Assembly (NCBI RefSeq): GCF_000169435.1
Contig: NZ_AAYB01000005.1
Location: 107,665-171,664 of the forward strand
Reading direction: 5' to 3'
Source of the DNA: Roseobacter sp. CCS2
GTDB lineage: Bacteria; Pseudomonadota; Alphaproteobacteria; Rhodobacterales; Rhodobacteraceae
DNA length: 64,000 bases
Shown: positions 17,563 to 26,705 of the stretch, piece by piece
Layout of the letters: every line of letters begins with the position of its first letter
Numbering within the stretch: the stretch's first letter is position 1
Notes under the pieces: model-generated
Databases searched by the model: none
The model's input: the letters and a program-made list of their open reading frames with translations, nothing else
What the model was told of the DNA's origin: nothing
Made by a program: the position numbers and the translations under genes

Positions 17563-18037
17563 GCTGATCCCCCGCCGTACGATGCTCATCGGTTTGATGG
17601 GGCTGGCCGGTTGCGGCTTTGCGCCAATATACGGTGATGGTAGCGCGCTGAAAGGGCAGGTCTTATTCGAAACTGACGAAAGCGTTGCCGGTTTTCGTTT
17701 GCGTCAGCGGTTGGAAGACCGGCTTGGCCGCAGTACAGCACCGCGATACGCGCTGAAAACGACTGTGCGCGCGTCCCAACGGGCGGCGGCGATTGCGTCA
17801 GATGGTGATACGTCGCGTTTCAACGTTATTGGCACGGCGACGTGGTCATTGGTGTCACTTGATAGCGGGCAGGTCATAGACGGCGGGGAGGTTGATGCGT
17901 TTACCAGTTATTCCGCCACCGGGTCGACCATCGCAACCCAAGCAACACGGGACGATGCGAATGCCCGGCTTTCCATTATTCTGGCTGACCTGATTGTCAG
18001 TCGTGTCCTTGTCCTTGGCCTCGAGCTGCCGCAATGA
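17552..18037 (+). CDS. lptE: LPS assembly lipoprotein LptE
   Basis: The 161-residue product has an N-terminal lipoprotein signal ([18 protein letters not shown]) and the conserved GFxPxYG start of mature LptE. LptE plugs the LptD barrel in the outer membrane and helps place LPS on the cell surface. A TTG at 17552 inside the end of leuS gives a signal peptide with positive charge (KLIPRR); the first ATG (17582) would leave it without one, so the TTG start is preferred. The stop overlaps the ATG of holA. Confidence 0.9.
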   Translation: MSSKLIPRRTMLIGLMGLAGCGFAPIYGDGSALKGQVLFETDESVAGFRLRQRLEDRLGRSTAPRYALKTTVRASQRAAAIASDGDTSRFNVIGTATWSLVSLDSGQVIDGGEVDAFTSYSATGSTIATQATRDDANARLSIILADLIVSRVLVLGLELPQ

Positions 18038-19056
18038 AGCTGACAGGTGCGGCCGCCAACACCTATTTCCGTCAGCCAGACCTGTCGCATACGGCGCTTT
18101 TGATCTTTGGTGCTGATCCGATGCGCGTGGCCGACAAGCGCCAACAGGTCATCAACGCGATGGTGGGCCCGCAAGGCGAAGAAGAGATGCGCCTGACGCG
18201 TATCAACGCCGCCGATCTGCGCAAAGACCCTGCCTTGTTGGATGACGCGATTAAGGCGCAGGGGTTCTTTCCCGGGCACCGCGTCGCTTTTGTCGAAGAT
18301 GCGACAGATGGATTATCTAAGGTGATTGCAGCAGCCCTGTCAGATTGGCAGGCCGGCGACGCGCAAGTGGTGATTACCGCGGGGCAGTTGACGGCCAAAT
18401 CCGCGCTGCGCAAGGTGGTTGAGGGGCATAGCAATGCCGTGTCGATTGGTCTGTACGACGCTCCCCCGACGATTGCAGACGTCGAGCAGGCGCTGAAAGA
18501 TGCTGGTGTGATCCAACCGGAACGCGATGTGATGGACACCCTGATGTCACTGGCCAATAGCCTTGAGCCAGGGGATTTCCGGCAAATGATTGAGAAAGTC
18601 AGCCTTTATAAGCGCGGTGACGATAGCCCGCTAAGTATTGCTGATCTGACCGCAAATGCACCGCAATCCGCCGAGGTTGATGTGGATGACGTGCTTGAAA
18701 TTGTGACCACAGGGCAGGCGGACCGTCTGGGACCGTTGCTTCGCAATCTGTATGCGCAGGGTGTCACGCCCGTTACGTTAAGCATTGGTGCGATGCGCCA
18801 TTTCCGCAGATTACATGTGGTGGCAAGTGACCCGGGCGGCCCAGCCGCAGGGGCAGGCAGGCTAAGACCGCCTGTCTTTGGTCCGCGCCGTGATAAAATG
18901 GTAGGGCAGGCCAGCCATTGGGGCCGCGACCGATTGGAAAAGGCGCTGACGGCGCTGACCGATGTAGATTTGCAATTGCGCTCTGCAAATACGGCGCCGC
19001 CTAATGCGCTGATGGAGCGTGTTTTAATCAGGCTGGCGATGCTGGCGCGGCGTTGA
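18034..19056 (+). CDS. holA: DNA polymerase III subunit delta
   Basis: The 340-residue protein shows the HolA pattern: LLIFGADPMRVADKRQQVINAM near the start, the DLRKDPALLDDAIKAQGFF stretch, and a C-terminal clamp-loader collar with LYAQGVTPVTLSIGAMRHFRRLH. It is the subunit that opens the sliding clamp. Its ATG overlaps the lptE stop (ATGA). A bidirectional terminator follows. Confidence 0.95.
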   Translation: MKLTGAAANTYFRQPDLSHTALLIFGADPMRVADKRQQVINAMVGPQGEEEMRLTRINAADLRKDPALLDDAIKAQGFFPGHRVAFVEDATDGLSKVIAAALSDWQAGDAQVVITAGQLTAKSALRKVVEGHSNAVSIGLYDAPPTIADVEQALKDAGVIQPERDVMDTLMSLANSLEPGDFRQMIEKVSLYKRGDDSPLSIADLTANAPQSAEVDVDDVLEIVTTGQADRLGPLLRNLYAQGVTPVTLSIGAMRHFRRLHVVASDPGGPAAGAGRLRPPVFGPRRDKMVGQASHWGRDRLEKALTALTDVDLQLRSANTAPPNALMERVLIRLAMLARR

Positions 19057-19060
19057 CACG

Positions 19061-19088
19061 AAAAAGGCAGGCCGAAGCCTGCCTTTTC
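19061..19088. terminator. Bidirectional terminator between holA and a small protein gene
   Basis: AAAAAGGCAGG and CCTGCCTTTT form a stem around CCGAAG, with A and T runs on both sides, serving the convergent holA (+) and 19111-19323 (-) genes. Confidence 0.85.
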
Positions 19089-19110
19089 CATCAAAGTCGT
19101 AGACCTTGAT

Positions 19111-19323
19111 TTAGTCTTCGTTGACGGCCGCAGCGATCAGAAGTGCTGCAAGCACACCCAGAACAACGTAAGTTGGGCTTACAGAAGAAGCTGCAGGTGC
19201 AGGTGCTGGCTCAGCCATCACAACTGGTGCTTCCATAACTTCGTCGGACATACCACCAGCGGTGGCGGCTACGCCGGAAACTGCAATAGCTGCGGCAGCG
19301 GCGAGTGTTGTTGTAAAGCGCAT
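19111..19323 (-). CDS. Small secreted or membrane protein related to the 3616-3894 product
   Basis: From ATG 19323 (GGAGT ribosome binding site) the product is 70 residues. It has a signal peptide (MRFTTTLAAAAAIAVSGVAA), then GGMSDEVMEAPVVMAEP and an Ala/Pro spacer, one membrane segment (YVVLGVLAALLIAAAV) and a short acidic end, NED. The order and spacing match the protein at 3616-3894, but here the chain stops after three polar residues instead of continuing into ten Asp and a Pro tail. Function is unknown. The simple organisation and own terminator suggest an abundant small envelope protein (inference). Confidence 0.75.
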   Translation of the reverse strand: MRFTTTLAAAAAIAVSGVAATAGGMSDEVMEAPVVMAEPAPAPAASSVSPTYVVLGVLAALLIAAAVNED

Positions 19324-19732
19324 ATTAATACTCCATTCATGCACGGGGCGGTGAGGTCAAAGCGTGACCTACCCACATTTCTACATTGAATCAGGGATCG
19401 GCGCTGAATCCTAGATGTGAAAATTGATGGAACAGTCCGCGTAATTGCGCGGTATGATGCCGAGGATAGATGTATATCGCGAAGCAAGCGCAACGTGAGA
19501 AATATTATTTAACTATAACAGTAGCTTACGTATCTTCTGTCTAAGCAATCGTTTGCCCTACCCAAGATCCTTTTCCGATATATGCCGCGAAAGCAGCCTA
19601 GAATAGGTGCAATTTGGCAACAGTTCCCGCCGCAAAAATAGGCAAAGCCCGGACTTTAGTGACATGCGGGCAGGGATTCTCTGACGTCCGAGTGCAGCCG
19701 ACGCCTGATTTCGCACTGGCGGTGATGTTGGC
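19324..19732. other. Non-coding stretch with nothing recognised
   Basis: About 409 bp lie between the small protein gene and the end of the FAD protein gene. The part at 19480-19560 is AT-rich and probably holds the promoter of the small protein. Short frames here lack ribosome binding sites and family resemblance. No tRNA or known RNA element was recognised. Confidence 0.5.
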
Positions 19733-20893
19733 TTACGTTGCAAATGCAGCGGCCTGCATGCCCGCCAAGGCCCCGGTCGCGAGGCACCCGGTGATCAGGT
19801 AACCACCTGTTGGTGCTTCCCAATCCAGCATTTCGCCTGCACAGAACACGCCCGGTTTATGTGTGATCATCAGGTTATCCGTTAATGCATCAAACCGCAC
19901 GCCACCCGCGGTCGAGATTGCTTCGTCTATCGGCCGTGGCCCTTGATGGGTGACAGGTAGTGCCTTGATCAATGATGTCAGGTCATCGGGAAACGGGCGA
20001 CCGAATTCGGAGAGCAATGCGGTTTGCGCGGGCGTGAATTTCAACACTTTGCGCAGATGGTTCGAAAGGGTGGATTTGCCACGCGGTTTGCGCAGTGCGG
20101 CAGATACTTTCTCTAGTGGCCAATCTGGTTTCAAATCAATGGTCAGCTTTGCACCCAGACGCATTGCGCGCGAAACCATATAAACCCCGCCGCCTTCAAT
20201 CCCACGTTCTGAGATAATGAACTCACCGCGCGAGGTCTGCCCCCCAGCCATAAGAGCGACCGATTTCACCGGTGCGCCAAGGTGGGGTTTTATATGGTCG
20301 GACCAATTAACGATAAAGCCCATGTTGGCGGGTTCAAATTGCGCGACGTCATTTGGCAGATGCGCGGCCCATTGCCCGTCCGCCCCCAGACGCGCCCAGC
20401 TTGCGCCGCCTGTGGCAAGGATGGTCACTTTTGGCGTCATGTTTTGCAGACCCGATGGCGTTTCAAACACTAAGGCATCGCCTTGCCAACCGTGCCAGCG
20501 CCAACGGGTTTCAATGCGCACGCCAAAGCCGCTTAACCGCGCAAGCCATGCCCGCAACAGCGGTGATGCCTTCATAACGGATGGAAACACCCGTCCCGTT
20601 GATCCGATGAACACATGTTGTCCCAATCCTTCCGCCCAGGCAATCACCTGATCTGGCCCAAATTGGTCCAGCGCGGTCTTAAGCGCGACAGGCATGTCGC
20701 CACCATAGTTGGCTAAAAACGCAGCCTGTGGTTCAGCCTTGGTGATGTTCAGCCCGGATTTGCCGGCCATCAGGAACTTGCGCCCAACCGATGGCATGGC
20801 ATCAGCGACAGTGACTGAAAGCCCGGCCTTGCCCAGCATTTCTGCTGCCATCAGGCCAGCTGGGCCTGCACCGATAACAACGGCATCTGTCAC
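19733..20893 (-). CDS. FAD-binding oxidoreductase of the HI0933/YhiN (aminoacetone oxidase-like) family
   Basis: The 386-residue flavoprotein starts MTDAVVIGAGPAGLMAAEML, a clean Rossmann FAD-binding motif. The VGRKFLMAGKSGLNITK stretch that marks the HI0933 family is present, as is a C-terminal PGVFCAGEMLDWEAPTGGYLITG. The reaction is not well established; some members are annotated as aminoacetone oxidases. Its ATG overlaps the stop of the MscS gene (ATGA), placing it last in a four-gene overlapping operon. Confidence 0.9.
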   Translation of the reverse strand: MTDAVVIGAGPAGLMAAEMLGKAGLSVTVADAMPSVGRKFLMAGKSGLNITKAEPQAAFLANYGGDMPVALKTALDQFGPDQVIAWAEGLGQHVFIGSTGRVFPSVMKASPLLRAWLARLSGFGVRIETRWRWHGWQGDALVFETPSGLQNMTPKVTILATGGASWARLGADGQWAAHLPNDVAQFEPANMGFIVNWSDHIKPHLGAPVKSVALMAGGQTSRGEFIISERGIEGGGVYMVSRAMRLGAKLTIDLKPDWPLEKVSAALRKPRGKSTLSNHLRKVLKFTPAQTALLSEFGRPFPDDLTSLIKALPVTHQGPRPIDEAISTAGGVRFDALTDNLMITHKPGVFCAGEMLDWEAPTGGYLITGCLATGALAGMQAAAFAT

Positions 20894-22221
20894 GTGGGGA
20901 TCGGACCTTTAAGTTCTACAACACGGTGTGGATAGGGGATTTCGATGTCATTTTCCTTTAATGCATTCCAGACAAGGAAAAGGACGTCGGATGCGTATTT
21001 ATTTTTGCCGTCGTCGATCCCTTCGACCCAGAATTCCACCCCGAAATCAACACCGCTGTCACCGAAGCCGCGCAATTCACAATCTGGACCTTCAGGCAAT
21101 TGCAAGACACCGGGGTGTTTTGAAACAGCCGCTTCGATGATCGCGGGCACCTTGTTGATGTCGGTGTCGTAGCTAACAGAAAACGGAACTTCCAAACGGT
21201 TGGCCGACCCGGAATCAGAGTAGTTGACCACTCGTGTGGTGATAAAATCCTCATTCGGTACCACGATCCACCGACCATCAAAGGTCTCAAGGATCGTCGC
21301 ACGGGCCATCATCTTGATGATTGTACCCGCCTCGCCGCCGTCCAGTTCGACATAGTCACCGACGGTTGCTTGCCCTTCGACCATCAGGATCACACCGGAA
21401 ATAAAGTTCGATGCAATCTTTTGCAGACCAAACCCAAGGCCCACACCGATGGCTCCGCCGATGATCGCCAGTGAGCTGAGGCTGATCCCCATGATATTCA
21501 TCAAGACCAGGAAGGCGATGGCGAAGATCGCAAACTCGGATGACTTGATCGCCAGTTGCCGGATGGCCGGACGCATCGGTTGTCGGTCAATATAGGATGA
21601 CGATTGCGAATTGGACCATTGGCCCAACCAGAACAAGAAGCTGCCAGCAATAATGCCGCGGACGATGGCCAGCGCAGAGAAGCTGATGTTGCCCAAATTG
21701 ACCTGAGCGCCATCAAGTGCTGCGATCACTTCGTCGAGGAAACCAACCGCATAAAGCGCGGCGACAGGAACCAGTACGTATTTGGCCAACGTCCGTAGAA
21801 ATGGATCGGTGATGATATGTTTGGCAAGCGCGCGTGCGGCAAGCAACAAAAAGACCCGTTTGCCGAATGCGATGACAGCACCAGAACCAAAGAGCGATCG
21901 GGTCACCACCTCACCTATCGCGGTGAAACCATAGGCCAGCAGCGGCAGCAAGAGGGGTAGGAAGATCAGAATGAACCGGCGTGCCTTGGCCAGAATGGAT
22001 TGGTTGGTCGCCTCTGGTGTCAGTAGTAACGCAATCCGATGTGCCACGATCCGATTGACCAACCGCGCCAGCAGGTACGCCCCGATCAACAGCGCGAACT
22101 GCGACCAGGCGGCAGGCGACAAAAGCCAGTCTTGCGCCAAGATCAGCGCCTGATCGAATGCGTCACGTGCTTGGTCGGTCAGTGTTGCTGGTTCCATAAG
22201 GGCTGTCCCATCCCGTTTCAT
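20890..22221 (-). CDS. MscS-family mechanosensitive ion channel
   Basis: The product has several N-terminal membrane segments, then the conserved MscS core (SSLAIIGGAIGVGLGFGLQKI, pore helix, followed by NFISGVILMVEGQ and VGDYVELDG) and a C-terminal cytoplasmic cage with IPYPHRVVEL. It should open under membrane tension and release solutes on osmotic downshift. I use ATG 22221; a TTG at 22245 would add eight residues, and neither start has a strong ribosome binding site. It lies between the FAD protein and crotonase-like genes. Confidence 0.92.
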   Translation of the reverse strand: MKRDGTALMEPATLTDQARDAFDQALILAQDWLLSPAAWSQFALLIGAYLLARLVNRIVAHRIALLLTPEATNQSILAKARRFILIFLPLLLPLLAYGFTAIGEVVTRSLFGSGAVIAFGKRVFLLLAARALAKHIITDPFLRTLAKYVLVPVAALYAVGFLDEVIAALDGAQVNLGNISFSALAIVRGIIAGSFLFWLGQWSNSQSSSYIDRQPMRPAIRQLAIKSSEFAIFAIAFLVLMNIMGISLSSLAIIGGAIGVGLGFGLQKIASNFISGVILMVEGQATVGDYVELDGGEAGTIIKMMARATILETFDGRWIVVPNEDFITTRVVNYSDSGSANRLEVPFSVSYDTDINKVPAIIEAAVSKHPGVLQLPEGPDCELRGFGDSGVDFGVEFWVEGIDDGKNKYASDVLFLVWNALKENDIEIPYPHRVVELKGPIPT

Positions 22222-22254
22222 TTGTTCTGACGCCTGCCAGTTCAAGACACAAGA

Positions 22255-22863
22255 CTAAGCCGTCATGCCCTTGATGCCTGCAATATGGTCGGGTGCCGCA
22301 AGCAGCACGTCCGCACCCAGCGCAAGGGCTGTTTCATGCAGCGCATCCTCCGCAACAATCTGGTCCACCAAGCCCCAGTCCTGCGCTTGTTCAGCCGTGA
22401 TTTTTTGCCCCGCCATCAGGATCAGTTTCGCACGTGCTGCCCCGATCAACCCAACAAGGCGCGGGGGATCAGAGGGCTGGGGTAGAAAGCCAAGCTTCAT
22501 CACGGGGTAAAAGAACTTTGCTTTGGCCACGGCGATCCGCAGATCACAGGCCAACACCATGCCAAAGGCACCGCCTGCCACAGTGCCGTTCAAAGCGGCA
22601 ATGCTGAACCCTGGCAGGTTGGCAATCGCGGTGGAAAGACGTTCCCACACCGGATCAGTGGCAAGGCCTGCGCGTGCGGCATCAAGATCCGCACCTGCGC
22701 TAAAGACGCCGCCAGTCCCCGTCAGGATAAAGAGCTTGGCCGCCTGCGCGCACTCGGCAATATCTGCAAGCTCTGTCAGCATTTCGCGCGTCAATGCGCC
22801 AGCCTTGTCGGGGCGGTCAATCGTGACGGTCCAAATATCACCGTCCTTGTCGCAACGGATCAT
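22255..22863 (-). CDS. Crotonase-superfamily protein (enoyl-CoA hydratase/isomerase-like), short
   Basis: The product is 202 residues, against about 260 for usual members, and lacks the C-terminal helical part. The CoA-binding and oxyanion-hole regions are visible (GVFSAGADLDAARAG; GTVAGGAFGMVLACDLRIA). Both catalytic glutamates of true hydratases appear to be missing: the Gly-Gly-Gly-Cys-Glu position reads AGGAFG, and the second Glu position reads YPVMKLGF. Hydratase activity is therefore doubtful, and another crotonase reaction or binding role is likely. The ATG overlaps the SDR stop, so it is cotranscribed with it. Confidence 0.85.
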   Translation of the reverse strand: MIRCDKDGDIWTVTIDRPDKAGALTREMLTELADIAECAQAAKLFILTGTGGVFSAGADLDAARAGLATDPVWERLSTAIANLPGFSIAALNGTVAGGAFGMVLACDLRIAVAKAKFFYPVMKLGFLPQPSDPPRLVGLIGAARAKLILMAGQKITAEQAQDWGLVDQIVAEDALHETALALGADVLLAAPDHIAGIKGMTA

Positions 22864-23618
22864 ATAAGGCCGACCTTTTTGCGAATGTCGTCTTCACGCA
22901 GGTGCACGTCATCGCCCAGATAGTTGTCCGCGTCCGGCGTGCACATCCACAAAAGCGCCTGTGCCGGCCATTCCGGTGGAATATGGACAGACCAATCAAG
23001 CTGACTGACGGGGTTAATACCCGACGCCTTGATTTCGCGCTGCATCTGGGTGGCGACAGTGCCGGGGGACAGGCCCATGATGCGCAGACCCTTATCGCGG
23101 GATTCCTTGTCTGCAGCCCGTGTCAGCATATAGACCGCCGCCTTTGAGCTACAGTAGGCTGTCCACCCTTCCACCGGGCCATGTGCGGCGCCGGATGAGA
23201 TGTTGATGATCGTGCCGTGCCCCTGCGCGATCATCCCCGGCATCACGGCATGCAGCCCGTGCATCACGCCTTTGACATTAATGTCGATCGTGCGCGACCA
23301 TGCCTCTGGATCGGTGTCTTGCAGGTGGCCAATGGGGTCGACGATGCCTGCGTTGTTAATCAGGATATCCAATCCGCCAAAAGTTTGTGCAGTCGCTTCA
23401 ACTGCCGATGCAACCTCTGCGTAACGCGAGACGTCACAGGGGATCGCCAGCGCCTTTTCGCCGATTTTTCCTGCAATCTCGGCGATATCGTCAGTGCTGC
23501 GCGCGACAAGAGCCACATTTGCGCCTGCCTTGGCAAACGCATGGGCCGCAGCTTCGCCAATTCCGCGGCTGGCCCCGGTGATAAGTACGGTTTTCCCGAC
23601 TAAATTGATATTTTTCAT
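22860..23618 (-). CDS. Short-chain dehydrogenase/reductase
   Basis: The 252-residue classical SDR has the cofactor motif TGASRGIGEAAAHAF near residue 14, the NNAGIVDP motif, and the catalytic Ser-Tyr-Lys (INISSGAAHG then AYCSSKAAV). It probably uses NAD(H) or NADP(H) on a hydroxy/keto substrate. It is first in the operon SDR, crotonase, MscS, FAD protein, whose genes overlap or nearly overlap. Divergent DUF2125 gene across 118 bp. Confidence 0.92.
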   Translation of the reverse strand: MKNINLVGKTVLITGASRGIGEAAAHAFAKAGANVALVARSTDDIAEIAGKIGEKALAIPCDVSRYAEVASAVEATAQTFGGLDILINNAGIVDPIGHLQDTDPEAWSRTIDINVKGVMHGLHAVMPGMIAQGHGTIINISSGAAHGPVEGWTAYCSSKAAVYMLTRAADKESRDKGLRIMGLSPGTVATQMQREIKASGINPVSQLDWSVHIPPEWPAQALLWMCTPDADNYLGDDVHLREDDIRKKVGLI

Positions 23619-23736
23619 GGCAGTCCCTTTCGGATTACGCTGGGTATGGCTACTTACTGGCTTAAAGCAACGCGCTTTGTTGGCATATTAGGAAGCCATG
23701 GCGCGTTCTGAAAGAGTGATAACGAAAGGACTTTAT

Positions 23737-25239
23737 ATGACCTATTCAACTGGAATGCGCAGCGCTGTTTGCCTCGCCGCGTTAATTGCTGGCAGTGCTG
23801 CAAACGCCGACGTGACGGCCGCGCAAGTCTGGGAGGACTGGAAGGCGCAGTTGGCCCTTTATGGCGAGGACAGCCTGACCATTGGTGCGGAAGAAACATC
23901 CAGCGGTGTGCTGACAGTTCGTGACCTTGCAGTGCGTGCATCCGATGATGATGTCACAGCTGAGGTCACGATTGATACGATCACGTTCAATGAACAATCC
24001 GACGGTACTGTGCGTGTGACGATGGACGACAGCTATCCTGTTGTTGTGACAGGCGACGATGGCGTGGTCGTCACCGTTATAGTCAGCCAGCAGAACATGG
24101 AAATGATCGTTGGCGGTGATCCGGATGCGATGGATTATGACATCACGGCAGACCAGTATTTGATTGCACTGCAAGATGTGGTCGACGGCGATGTCACCTT
24201 TACGGGTGACGCAGAGATTGCGATGAACGACGTTGATCTGACGTATAACGTTGCGGTCGATGATATGCGGAACATCTCTTATAATGGTACGGTTGCGTCG
24301 GTCGATCTGCTTGTCGATTTTCAAATCCCGGGCGGGAATGGCGAATACGTCACCGGTGGGGGCAAGATGGACAGCCTGACGATGCAGGCTGAAATGTCGA
24401 TGCCACTGGACGCCGATTTCAATGATGCTGATACATTCGTAGACGGTGGTTTTGCGATGGCTGGTGGCTATACCATTGAAAGCGGTGATTATGTCTTTGA
24501 TGTCAACGCAGAAGGCGATCAGGCGTCTGGTGCTCTTAGCATGGGGTCATCAATGCTGTCAGCCGAGATGAGCAGCAGCAAACTTGGCTACACCTCTAAA
24601 ACAGATGATCTTGTGCTGAATGTTGTATCCAGCGACTTTCCTTTGCCAATTGAACTGAGCCTCGCGCAATACGGCGTCAACTTTTTGATGCCAACAGGAA
24701 GCGCTGGCGAATCGTCTGATTTCGCCATTGGTTTTGATCTGGTTGATCTGAACATCAGCGATGCAATCTGGAACCTTTTTGATGGTGGCAATGTCCTGCC
24801 CCGCGATCCGGCGACGATCCAGCTTGCGATGAGCGGAACAGCCAAGTCATTGTTTGATATGTTCGATCCAGAACAGCAGGCTGTGATGGATAGCGGCGAA
24901 CTGCCGTACGAGCTGGAGTCTGTCACGCTTGATACGTTGAACGTTGATGCGGCTGGCGCCAAGCTGACCGGCGAAGGTGCGTTTACGTTCGATAACACCG
25001 ACATGCAAAGTTTTGCACCGATGCCGCGGCCGGAAGGTGAAGCATCGCTTGAGATCACTGGTTTCAACGGCTTGCTTGATAACCTCGTGGCGATGGGTCT
25101 GGTGCCAGAGCAAGACGTGATGGGTGCGCGCATGATGGTCGGCATGTTTGCCCGGTCCACCGGTGACGATCAGATGGAAACCTCTTTAGAGGTTTTGCCA
25201 AACGGTCAGGTTAATGTGAATGGCAACCGCGTGCGCTAA
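23737..25239 (+). CDS. DUF2125 secreted protein
   Basis: The product is 500 residues from ATG 23737 (AAAGGA site at 6 bases spacing; an upstream in-frame ATG at 23698 is not supported). It has a signal peptide ending SAANA and a long acidic beta-rich chain with repeated Asp-Gly turns, ending LEVLPNGQVNVNGNRVR. It fits the DUF2125 family of alphaproteobacterial periplasmic or outer-membrane proteins; function unknown. It is monocistronic with a strong terminator at 25259-25290. Confidence 0.85.
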   Translation: MTYSTGMRSAVCLAALIAGSAANADVTAAQVWEDWKAQLALYGEDSLTIGAEETSSGVLTVRDLAVRASDDDVTAEVTIDTITFNEQSDGTVRVTMDDSYPVVVTGDDGVVVTVIVSQQNMEMIVGGDPDAMDYDITADQYLIALQDVVDGDVTFTGDAEIAMNDVDLTYNVAVDDMRNISYNGTVASVDLLVDFQIPGGNGEYVTGGGKMDSLTMQAEMSMPLDADFNDADTFVDGGFAMAGGYTIESGDYVFDVNAEGDQASGALSMGSSMLSAEMSSSKLGYTSKTDDLVLNVVSSDFPLPIELSLAQYGVNFLMPTGSAGESSDFAIGFDLVDLNISDAIWNLFDGGNVLPRDPATIQLAMSGTAKSLFDMFDPEQQAVMDSGELPYELESVTLDTLNVDAAGAKLTGEGAFTFDNTDMQSFAPMPRPEGEASLEITGFNGLLDNLVAMGLVPEQDVMGARMMVGMFARSTGDDQMETSLEVLPNGQVNVNGNRVR

Positions 25240-25258
25240 GCGGTTCAATTCAATAACG

Positions 25259-25290
25259 GGGCGCGGGTGGAAACACCCGCGCCTTTTTTT
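25259..25290 (+). terminator. Rho-independent terminator after the DUF2125 gene
   Basis: GGCGCGGGTG and CACCCGCGCC form a ten-base stem around GAAA, followed by seven Ts. Confidence 0.9.
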
Positions 25291-25358
25291 GTGCATGGCC
25301 TTGGCCTTGCGGGTTTGACCCCGGCGCACTAGGTCATTGATCAACCAAAGGATACCTG

Positions 25359-26705
25359 ATGACCCAATCTCTTTCCGATCTTTCTGACCAAATTTTGCAA
25401 GCTGCCAAGCGCGCTGGTGCAGATGCTGCTGACGCGATAGCGGTAGATGGGACATCCGTGTCGATCACCGTCCGCGAAGGGGCCTTGGAACAGGCAGAAC
25501 GGTCCGAAGGTGTTGACATTGGTTTGCGTGTCTTCGTGGGTCAGCGGCAGGCCTGTGTATCTTCGTCTGATACCAAGCCCGATACACTGACCCAAATGGC
25601 CGAACGTGCTGTTGCGATGGCCAAGGAGGCCCCTGAAGATCCCCATGCTGGTCTGGCTGATCCGTCCCAGTTGACAACAAACACGGCAACAGAAGCGTTA
25701 GAGCTTTTCGATCCAAGCGAAGAACCTGACCCGGCGGCCCTGCAAGACGACGCGACCCGTGCCGAAGCTGCCGCTTTGCGCAATACAGGGATCAGTCAGG
25801 TTCAATCGGCATCCGCTGGTTATGGTCGCCGCCGCATTCATTTGGCTGCGTCTAACGGGTTCTCGGCTGGGTACGCGCGTAGTGACCGTGGCCTGTCATG
25901 TGTCGCAATCAGCGGGACTGGCAATGCGATGGAACGCGACTATGACTATGACAGCCGCGTGTTTCAGGCTGATTTGCGGGACGCTGAAGAGATTGGCCGC
26001 ATTGCGGCTGAACGCGCGGTTGAACGGGCCGGCGCAAAGAAGCCGCAGACAGGTGCGTTTCCGGTACTTTTCGATGAACGCGTCGCAAGCACATTGATTG
26101 GCAGCCTGTTGCAGGCCACGAACGGCATGATGATCGCCCGTGGTTCCAGCTGGTTGCGCGATGCGGTGGGCCAGCAGGTATTACCAAAAGGTCTGTCGGT
26201 CATCGAAGATCCACATCGCGCCCGTGTCACCGGATCGCGCCTTTTTGATGCCGAAGGGTTAGCCACATCGCAGCGCGCGATTGTCGATGATGGTGTGCTG
26301 ACAGGCTGGACGCTGGACCTTGCGACAGGTCGCAAGCTGGGCATGGACAGCACGGCCAATGCTGCCCGTGGGACCAGTTCGCCACCATCGCCAAGCCTGA
26401 CCAATGTGGCGCTGACCCAAAGTGACAAGTCGCGCGCCGACCTGATCAAAGATATGGGCACCGGGTTGCTGGTGACTTCGATGATTGGTTCAACCATCAA
26501 CCCGAATACCGGTGATTATTCGCGCGGTGCCGCAGGGTTTTGGGTTGAGAACGGTGAGATTACATATCCTGTCAACGAATGCACCGTCGCGGGAAACTTG
26601 CGCGACGTGCTAAAAACCATTGTACCAGCCAACGACGGGCGCATGCATTTGTCGCGCGTCGTTCCGTCCTTGCTGGTCGAGGGGCTGACACTTGCCGGAG
26701 ACTGA
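25359..26705 (+). CDS. pmbA: TldE/PmbA-type metallopeptidase partner
   Basis: The 448-residue product has the TldD/PmbA fold, with a C-terminal stretch GLLVTSMIGSTINPNTGDYSRGAAG typical of the family. The HExxxH zinc motif that defines TldD is absent, so this is the TldE (PmbA) half of the heterodimeric protease that finishes microcin-type peptides and degrades unfolded peptides in E. coli. No tldD gene lies in the window. A GGATACCTG leader precedes the ATG. Confidence 0.93.
   Translation: MTQSLSDLSDQILQAAKRAGADAADAIAVDGTSVSITVREGALEQAERSEGVDIGLRVFVGQRQACVSSSDTKPDTLTQMAERAVAMAKEAPEDPHAGLADPSQLTTNTATEALELFDPSEEPDPAALQDDATRAEAAALRNTGISQVQSASAGYGRRRIHLAASNGFSAGYARSDRGLSCVAISGTGNAMERDYDYDSRVFQADLRDAEEIGRIAAERAVERAGAKKPQTGAFPVLFDERVASTLIGSLLQATNGMMIARGSSWLRDAVGQQVLPKGLSVIEDPHRARVTGSRLFDAEGLATSQRAIVDDGVLTGWTLDLATGRKLGMDSTANAARGTSSPPSPSLTNVALTQSDKSRADLIKDMGTGLLVTSMIGSTINPNTGDYSRGAAGFWVENGEITYPVNECTVAGNLRDVLKTIVPANDGRMHLSRVVPSLLVEGLTLAGD

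Noticed and set aside
19558..19743. 61-residue frame in the gap before the FAD protein
   Set aside because: Overlaps the end of the FAD gene, no ribosome binding site, no resemblance to known proteins.
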